NCBI GenBank assembly: GCA_021828575.1
Contig: JAJZEL010000090.1
Coordinates: 1-10,907 of the forward strand
Reading direction: 5' to 3'
Source: Pseudomonadota bacterium
GTDB taxonomy: Bacteria; Pseudomonadota; Gammaproteobacteria; Burkholderiales; Ferrovaceae
DNA: 10,907 nt
Both the position numbers and the translations under genes were made by a program. Below are positions 6,710 through 10,907 of this stretch, one piece after another (the stretch's first letter is position 1; each line of letters begins with the position of its first letter). The notes beneath the pieces are model-generated. The model was not told the DNA's origin. It saw only the letters and a program-made list of their open reading frames with translations, and ran no database searches.

Positions 6710-8698
6710 TCAGGAGGCTCCGGAGAGCACGCGCAGGCGTTCTGACTTTTTTCTTGAGGAAACAGGCTTGGAGAACCAGCCTGCTGTCAGCGGATTGCCC
6801 GCGTAACCCCAGGCTTTGCGCAGTACTGCCGCAGGCCTGCGTTCCTCGGGAAGCGACAGCAGGGCGCCGGGGCGCACGGAGGAAACACGGCTTGTCAGTA
6901 CGCCCAATGGCGTCGACAGCAACAGTGGAAGCCCGACGGGCAGTAACCACCAACCCGCTTCGGGACGAAGGAAAAAGGTGACCACCACCAATGCAACGAT
7001 GGGGGACACCAGGGGGGCCAGTCGCTGGAGCAGTTCACCCCATTCGAGCGTTGTGGCTTCGCGTTGGGGAGATTTCCATTCCAGTTTCAATCCGGTCAGG
7101 GCCACGATGACGAACAACGTATGCGCCATCATGCGAATGGGGGCTTGCAGGAGTGACAGGACAGACTCCAGAAGCAGGCTTTTGAGAAAAACCGCACTTC
7201 CACCAAAAGCGGCCTGGCGTTTCTGGGCAAATACCGCGTAGGCGGCCAGGGCTCGGGGAACGAACAACAAGGCCAGTGTGGTGCTCCATAGCATCGGCAG
7301 GGCCACGGGCATGGAAGGAAAGGCGGTCCAGGCACCGGATGCAGCAGAAACGGTGGGTTCCAGCCAGCGCAGGGAAAGGCTGATTAGCAGGAAAGCCAGC
7401 CACAGGGGCGCAGACAGATAGGCCATACCACCTGTGAACAGCATGACGCGGTGTGCAGGATGCAACCCGGGCTCTGCCATCAGGCGAAGGTTCTTGAGGT
7501 TGCCCTGACACCAGCGGCGATCCCGCTGCAGCTCTTCCATCAGGTTGGACGGTGGTTGTTCGTAACTGCCTTCCAGGCTTGGCACGAGCCATATGTGATA
7601 GCCCGCACGACGCATCAGTGCGGCTTCCACGAAATCGTGAGACAGGATCTCTCCACTCAGGCCTCCCTTGCCGGGCAGGATGGAGAGTGCACAGTGGCGC
7701 ATGAAGGGTTCCACGCGAATGATGGCATTGTGTCCCCAGTAGTGGGATTCTCCCAGTTGCCAGTACTGCATGCCTTCTGTAAACAACCTTCCGGCCACCC
7801 GCCCGGAAAACTGCTGTGCCCGCGCATGCCAAGTGTTCATCCCGCAGGATTGCGGGGCAGTTTGTATGATACCTGCTTTGGGGTTTTTTTCCATGAGGTG
7901 GATGAGCGTCGCGATGCTTTTCCCGCTCATGACGCTGTCTGCATCAAGCACCACCATGTAGCGATAGCTTTTGCCCCAGCGCCGGCAAAAATCGGCCACA
8001 TTCCCGGCCTTGCGGCGGGTACGTCGTTCGCGCCAGCGGTAGTACACGGGGCAACGGTCACCGAGAGTTTCCCTCAGGCTACCTAGGGCGGCCAGCTCAT
8101 GCGCACGGAGGGTCGGGTCGGAAGTATCGGAGAGCACGAACACATGGCAAAGCGAAGCGGCATCGCTTTCAGCAATGGATTCGGCAATGGCACGCAAGCC
8201 GGCGAACACCGTATGCACATTTTCGTTGCAGATGGGCATGATGACGGCGGTGCGGGCTGTCGGATCCATGGGGGGCAGCGTTCCCCCCGAAGGCAATGCC
8301 AGGGCCATGGGGTCAGATTTGAGCAGGGTCATGAATCCCATGAGTGCCGTGAAGAAACCGGCAGCCACCCATCCGCTGAGAAGGGTAAAAAGCCCAATCT
8401 GGAGTCCTTGCAACATGGGGTGATGCCATTCGGACTCGGAGCTGATCAACAACCAGGACGTGGCGAGGGATGTGAGCGCAACAAGCCCCATCAGGAGGGT
8501 CCTGCGTGAACGTGCCGCCTTCTCCCATGGTTCGGGGGTTGTGGCGGGTCTGCCTTCCGGGCTTGCCCAAGCGCTGCGCAGCAGCAGGACCAGACCCGTG
8601 AAAAAAGGTGTCCAGGCACGGGGAACCATGGAACCACGCTGAATGGCCGGGGCCAGGGGCTCGTGTTTCGTGAAGGCAAGGGGATCGAATGGGTTCAT
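6710..8698 (-). CDS. opgH: Glucans biosynthesis glucosyltransferase H (OpgH/MdoH)
   Basis: A 662-residue inner-membrane family 2 glycosyltransferase that uses UDP-glucose to build the beta-1,2-glucan backbone of osmoregulated periplasmic glucans. Two N-terminal membrane helices (about 67-87 and 98-124) precede the catalytic domain. That domain has Asp191 (SDTSD), the DxD Asp252/Asp254, the OpgH-typical QLGESHYWGHNAIIR stretch (314-328), the HDF Asp355 and QRDRRW (391-396). Several membrane helices follow (about 428-446, 466-490, 505-535, 562-577, 582-603). The cytosolic N-terminus is only about 66 residues, much shorter than in E. coli OpgH (847 residues in total), where that region takes part in FtsZ control. 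opgG, the usual partner, is not in this window. The start at 8698 lacks a good ribosome binding site and lies only two bases after the predicted sigma54 start site. Met24 (8629) is the other possible start, also with a weak site. Confidence 0.93.
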   Translation of the reverse strand: MNPFDPLAFTKHEPLAPAIQRGSMVPRAWTPFFTGLVLLLRSAWASPEGRPATTPEPWEKAARSRRTLLMGLVALTSLATSWLLISSESEWHHPMLQGLQIGLFTLLSGWVAAGFFTALMGFMTLLKSDPMALALPSGGTLPPMDPTARTAVIMPICNENVHTVFAGLRAIAESIAESDAASLCHVFVLSDTSDPTLRAHELAALGSLRETLGDRCPVYYRWRERRTRRKAGNVADFCRRWGKSYRYMVVLDADSVMSGKSIATLIHLMEKNPKAGIIQTAPQSCGMNTWHARAQQFSGRVAGRLFTEGMQYWQLGESHYWGHNAIIRVEPFMRHCALSILPGKGGLSGEILSHDFVEAALMRRAGYHIWLVPSLEGSYEQPPSNLMEELQRDRRWCQGNLKNLRLMAEPGLHPAHRVMLFTGGMAYLSAPLWLAFLLISLSLRWLEPTVSAASGAWTAFPSMPVALPMLWSTTLALLFVPRALAAYAVFAQKRQAAFGGSAVFLKSLLLESVLSLLQAPIRMMAHTLFVIVALTGLKLEWKSPQREATTLEWGELLQRLAPLVSPIVALVVVTFFLRPEAGWWLLPVGLPLLLSTPLGVLTSRVSSVRPGALLSLPEERRPAAVLRKAWGYAGNPLTAGWFSKPVSSRKKSERLRVLSGAS

Positions 8699-8710
8699 GC
8701 CTAGTTCTCT

Positions 8711-8726
8711 AGCAAAAACCGGGCCA
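8711..8726 (-). promoter_or_regulatory. Sigma54 (RpoN) -24/-12 promoter upstream of opgH
   Basis: On the minus strand the bases read TGGCCCG, four bases, then TTGCT. The consensus is TGGCACG-N4-TTGCW, so this differs at one position, with the invariant GG and GC at exactly the right spacing. The predicted start of transcription is about 8700, only two bases before the opgH ATG at 8698. The mRNA would be nearly leaderless unless translation starts at Met24. The gene just upstream encodes a sigma54-type activator (GlrR), and candidate GlrR boxes lie at suitable distances. The sequence match is seen directly; promoter activity is inferred. Confidence 0.68.
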
Positions 8727-8735
8727 TGATTCTTA

Positions 8736-8751
8736 TTTTATTGAAATAAAA
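8736..8751. repeat. A/T-only inverted repeat between GlrR boxes and sigma54 promoter
   Basis: TTTTATT and AATAAAA flank a two-base centre (GA), giving a 7-bp perfect inverted repeat made only of A and T. It sits within an A/T-rich tract (8732-8770) about 36-51 bases upstream of the predicted opgH start site. No G/C-rich stem with a following T run is present, so it is not a typical intrinsic terminator for glrR. Flexible or bent DNA, or an IHF contact region between activator sites and a sigma54 promoter, is a possible role; I see no clean IHF consensus here. Confidence 0.4.
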
Positions 8752-8772
8752 GGAGTTTTTTATTTTTTGAGA

Positions 8773-8797
8773 GCAGGGTGATACAGAAAGGCAGGGT
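8773..8797. repeat. Direct heptamer repeat GCAGGGT, 18-bp period
   Basis: GCAGGGT occurs at 8773-8779 and again at 8791-8797 in the glrR-opgH gap, between the GlrR box and the A/T tract. Two copies of seven bases could be chance. They could also be a second regulator's half-sites, though the 18-bp spacing does not match whole helical turns well. Confidence 0.25.
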
Positions 8798-8811
8798 TTT
8801 TCTTTACTTGG

Positions 8812-8829
8812 TGTCGCCAAAAAGCGACG
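8812..8829. promoter_or_regulatory. Candidate GlrR binding site (UAS1)
   Basis: The bases read TGTCGCCAAAAAGCGACG, which is TGTC-N10-GACG with an inner inverted repeat GTCGC/GCGAC. The box described for GlrR at enterobacterial glmY/glmZ promoters is TGTC-N10-GACA, so one base differs. Its centre is about 120 bp upstream of the predicted sigma54 start, a normal distance for an enhancer-binding activator. The same sequence could fold as a 5-bp stem with a six-base loop, but no T run follows on either strand, so a terminator is unlikely. Confidence 0.52.
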
Positions 8830-8871
8830 GGAAAGATGTGATAATGATTCATCGCATTGATTTTATTTGGT

Positions 8872-10248
8872 TTATTTATGTCGCTCAGGAGAGACGTCGG
8901 GGATGCGGAAGGAGTCGGGAGTCAGCCCGTGACGTTGCAGTAACCGGTAAAACTCGGTCCTGTTGCGCTGTGCCAGACGTGCTGCATCCGTCACATTGCC
9001 GCCTGTGACCTTGAGAAGGCTGGTCAGGTAGTCGTACTCGAACCGCTCGCGAGCAGCCGCATAGCTCAGAATCTCTACGGAGGGCACGCGCAGGGCGCGT
9101 TGTACGAGGGAAAGGGGTATCAGGAGTGTGGTGGACAGTGCGCAGACCTGTTCCACCACGTTGTACAGCTGGCGGATATTGCCCGGCCAGGTGGAAGTGG
9201 TCAGTGCCCGCATGGCTTCAGGTGAGAAGCCGTTGAGATGTTTGTCGTATTTTTGGGCCAGCCGTGCCAGAAAGTGATTGGCTAGCAACGGAATATCTTC
9301 CTGGCGTTCCCTGAGAGGGGGAAGTGTCAGTTCCACCACGTTGAGGCGGTAATACAGATCTTCGCGAAACTGGTCGGTTGCAATGGCCGCTTCCAGATCC
9401 TGATGAGTGGAAGACAGGATTCGCACATCAATGGGGTGGCTTTTACTGGATCCCACGGGCCGGACCATTTTTTCCTGCAAGGCGCGCAGAAGTTTGACCT
9501 GCAGGGGTAAAGGCATGTCGCCGATTTCATCCAGCAGCAAGGTTCCGCCGGCTGCTGCCCTGAACAGTCCTTCATGTTCGGTGATGGCACCGGTAAAGGC
9601 GCCTTTTGCGTGACCAAAAAGTTCTGATTCGAGCAATGATTCGGGAATGGCGCCACAGTTGATGGCAATGAACGGGTACTTTGCCCTTGGACTGGCCTGA
9701 TGGATGGCTCGAGCAAGGAGTTCCTTGCCGGTACCGCTTTCTCCCCGGATCAGGATGCTGGCGTCAGTGCGTGCCACCATGCCTGCCTCGTTGAGCAGTT
9801 CAGCCATCCGGTTGGAGCAGCTTACGATGTCTTGGCGCCAGTCGGCATCGGCCAGAAGGCTGGATTCGGTGGAGGAAGACGCATATAGCGACAAGGCCTC
9901 GGCAATCTTGTCGAGCAGGATTTTGCTGTCAAAAGGTTTGGTGAGATAGCCGAACACCCCTCTGGCCGTGGCCTGGACGGCGTCAGGGATGGTGCCGTGG
10001 GCGGTCAGCAGGATCACCGGCAGGGTCGGGTGGCGCGCATGGATGTCGTCAAACAGGTGCAGCCCGTCCTGGCCTGGTAACTGCACATCGCTTAGCACGA
10101 GTTGCGGTCTTTGCATGGCCAGTTGTCCCAAGGCTGCCTCGGCAGATCCAGCAGTGGTAACGCGATAGCCCACTCCCGTCAGGCGCAGGGACAATAGCCG
10201 GAGAAGGTCCGGATCATCGTCCACCAGCAGGATATGCTCTCCGCTCAT
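8872..10248 (-). CDS. glrR: Sigma54-dependent response regulator GlrR/QseF
   Basis: A 458-residue NtrC-type activator in the cytoplasm. The receiver domain (about 5-115) has the acidic pocket Asp10-Asp12, the phospho-acceptor Asp54, Thr82 and Lys104. The AAA+ domain has Walker A GESGTGKE (169-176), the sigma54-contacting GAFTGA (216-221) and Walker B with Asp240-Glu241. A C-terminal helix-turn-helix (about 413-442) reads NVTDAARLAQRNRTEFYRLL, very close to E. coli GlrR. Similarity runs the whole length, including LTAHG-IPDAV and GVF-YLTKP in the receiver, so the family call is firm. The ATG at 10248 overlaps the stop of the nuclease frame (ATGA), with AAGGA just upstream. In enterobacteria GlrR activates glmY and is phosphorylated by GlrK. 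Here the kinase and QseG lie on the far side of opgH, and the candidate boxes and sigma54 promoter downstream suggest opgH-glrK-qseG as a target. Confidence 0.95.
   Translation of the reverse strand: MSGEHILLVDDDPDLLRLLSLRLTGVGYRVTTAGSAEAALGQLAMQRPQLVLSDVQLPGQDGLHLFDDIHARHPTLPVILLTAHGTIPDAVQATARGVFGYLTKPFDSKILLDKIAEALSLYASSSTESSLLADADWRQDIVSCSNRMAELLNEAGMVARTDASILIRGESGTGKELLARAIHQASPRAKYPFIAINCGAIPESLLESELFGHAKGAFTGAITEHEGLFRAAAGGTLLLDEIGDMPLPLQVKLLRALQEKMVRPVGSSKSHPIDVRILSSTHQDLEAAIATDQFREDLYYRLNVVELTLPPLRERQEDIPLLANHFLARLAQKYDKHLNGFSPEAMRALTTSTWPGNIRQLYNVVEQVCALSTTLLIPLSLVQRALRVPSVEILSYAAARERFEYDYLTSLLKVTGGNVTDAARLAQRNRTEFYRLLQRHGLTPDSFRIPDVSPERHK
8879..8896. promoter_or_regulatory. Candidate GlrR binding site (UAS2), overlapping the glrR 3' end
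   Basis: The bases read TGTCGCTCAGGAGAGACG, again TGTC-N10-GACG, sharing the TGTCGC left arm and GACG right arm with UAS1. It lies 67 bp (centre to centre) farther from the promoter and inside the last codons of glrR, so its sequence is also constrained by coding. It is a weaker palindrome than UAS1. Its presence as a second copy supports a multi-site enhancer, as seen upstream of glmY. Confidence 0.42.
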
Positions 10249-10778
10249 AGATCCTTATTCAGCAACCAGGCCAGACGCACTCCTGCTTCCTCCAGCTGGA
10301 CTGCGGTCATGCGGGTGGCTTCTTCGCGATAATGGGCGTTGAGGCGGTAATGTCCCCGGTTGTCGCGCATGGGCAGGGGAGTATAAGCTTGGAATTTGGC
10401 AGTCAGATAGGACTCCTGTGCCCAGTCAACCGGTGTTCCCTTTTGCCAGGCTTGCATGTTGGAAGGGGTGATCCGGGCGAGCAGTTCGGTCGCAATCACA
10501 GCGGAATCAGGCCCCAGCTGTTCCACGAACACCGTGTCCCAGTAGTGATGCAGGGAGCCGGCGGGTATATGGCGCATGATCACCTTCCGGTCGTTGCCGC
10601 CACGATCGTGGTCATCGATGGTGTGCATGGGTTGATGGATGTCTCCCACAAAATGCAGCAGGTACTTGAGGGCCAAGCGTGCTTCGGCGGTCTGGGCGGA
10701 GGTGGCGCCCTGAGCAGGGTAGGCGCGCAATTCAGAAGAAAACTGCTCGATTTTGTCCACCACGCAATCATCCGAAGG
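10245..10778 (-). CDS. S1/P1-type nuclease, N-terminal part missing
   Basis: The frame encodes the C-terminal part of a Zn-dependent secreted S1/P1 nuclease. Conserved blocks are Asp-Cys-Val-Val followed by a helix, HFVGDIHQPMH (equivalents of P1 nuclease His116, Asp120 and His126), DRGGND, and HHYWD (His149, Asp153). The parts with the signal peptide, the mature N-terminal Trp, His6, Asp45 and His60 are absent, so the fragment cannot form the three-Zn site. The frame stays open only to an in-frame TAG at 10803-10805, and no ATG lies between; a GTG at 10763 is just the second half of the conserved motif. Upstream the same bases belong to a RadA frame. The true gene was presumably longer and has been cut at the junction. 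Its TGA overlaps the glrR ATG, so nuclease and regulator are probably translated from one mRNA in the intact genome. Confidence 0.85.
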   Translation of the reverse strand, partial: PSDDCVVDKIEQFSSELRAYPAQGATSAQTAEARLALKYLLHFVGDIHQPMHTIDDHDRGGNDRKVIMRHIPAGSLHHYWDTVFVEQLGPDSAVIATELLARITPSNMQAWQKGTPVDWAQESYLTAKFQAYTPLPMRDNRGHYRLNAHYREEATRMTAVQLEEAGVRLAWLLNKDL

Positions 10779-10791
10779 TCCTTCCGATGCC
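10764..10791. other. Breakpoint joining radA to the nuclease gene
   Basis: RadA similarity runs up to GGCATCGG (10784-10791) in one frame. Nuclease similarity begins at the Asp-Asp-Cys-Val-Val codons (about 10764-10775) in a different frame. No insertion-sequence end, target duplication or tRNA is visible at the join. The short G/A-rich GGAAGG (10780-10785) could have served as microhomology, either in the cell or in an assembler. Two genes both broken internally at one point is the mark of a chimeric join or deletion endpoint. Confidence 0.7.
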
Positions 10792-10907
10792 GGGGTCCCC
10801 TGCTATAAGCACCACCGATCCGGGAACGATGCCCCCGCCCAGCACACGGTTTATCTCTTCATCTTTTGTAACGATTCTGAATGTTTGCAGAACATCAATC
10901 TCATCAA
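10768..10907 (-). pseudogene. radA: RadA/Sms recombination protein fragment, broken in Walker A
   Basis: Reading leftward from the window edge, this frame gives INRVLGGGIVPGSVVLIAG then DPGIG, the start of the RecA-like domain of RadA (Sms), the ATPase that helps process recombination intermediates. Family members continue Gly-Lys-Ser-Thr-Leu-Leu-Leu; here the frame turns to Arg-Thr-Phe-Gly and stops at TGA 10768-10770. The homology therefore ends within Walker A. The upstream part (zinc-finger domain) lies outside the window. The outermost bases are A/T-rich (18 of the last 57 are G or C) and use AGA, ATA and ACA codons more than the neighbouring genes, hinting at another source. The reading is clear although the fragment is short. 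Confidence 0.78.

Noticed and set aside
8812..8829. Hairpin read as a terminator of glrR
   Set aside because: The stem is only five base pairs and neither strand has a T run after it; the symmetry is better explained as a protein-binding site.
8839..8853. Fur-box-like TGATAATGATTCATC in the glrR-opgH gap
   Set aside because: The left half matches the consensus fully but the right half does not, leaving 10 of 14 informative bases. No iron-related gene is nearby.
8850..8862. IHF-like AATCAA-N4-ATG on the minus strand
   Set aside because: One mismatch to the loose consensus, but it lies between the two GlrR boxes rather than between them and the promoter, and such weak matches are frequent in A/T-rich DNA.
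8778..9008. 76-codon plus-strand frame starting in the glrR-opgH gap
   Set aside because: Most of it is antisense to glrR, it has no clear ribosome binding site, and no recognisable family.
1..10907. CRISPR array, tRNA, rRNA, insertion sequence or phage genes
   Set aside because: No regular repeats, RNA-gene signatures, transposase frames or terminal inverted repeats were seen.

Overview
The window looks like chromosomal DNA of a Gram-negative proteobacterium, most likely a beta- or gammaproteobacterium of moderate GC content. The evidence is an Ndh and a GlrR/QseF that align motif for motif with the E. coli proteins as I remember them, a QseG-type lipoprotein, and an OpgH glucan glucosyltransferase. 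I cannot name the species. Coding density is high, with overlapping or nearly touching genes, except for one 171-bp intergenic region.

Left part (1-2595, + strand): the 3' end of a membrane-bound Cache-HAMP-GGDEF diguanylate cyclase, overlapping a CLC-type Cl-/H+ antiporter gene at a TTGA junction. Middle (2590-4647): a FucA-like class II aldolase on the minus strand, convergent with the CLC gene. It is divergent from ndh, which encodes the single-subunit NADH:quinone oxidoreductase and has a plausible sigma70 promoter in the shared 105-bp gap.

Right part (4644-10907, all minus strand, reading right to left): an N-terminally truncated S1/P1 nuclease frame; the sigma54-dependent response regulator glrR (qseF), overlapping it by ATGA; the 171-bp gap; opgH; the sensor kinase glrK (qseE); and the lipoprotein qseG. 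The usual glrK-qseG-glrR arrangement is therefore split by opgH. The gap holds a near-consensus -24/-12 (sigma54) element just before opgH. Farther upstream are two TGTC-N10-GACG sites that differ by one base from the GlrR box TGTC-N10-GACA known from enterobacterial glmY promoters. Read together, these suggest that phosphorylated GlrR drives an opgH-glrK-qseG operon. That would place osmoregulated periplasmic glucan synthesis under GlrKR control and feed back on the kinase and its lipoprotein partner. This is the most interesting inference in the window.

At the far right edge, a RadA (Sms) coding frame breaks off inside its Walker A motif at about 10770-10786. The same bases run straight into the middle of the nuclease gene in another frame, and base composition changes near this point. 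It is either an assembly chimera or a real rearrangement breakpoint, so sequence beyond about 10785 should not be trusted as neighbouring context until checked.
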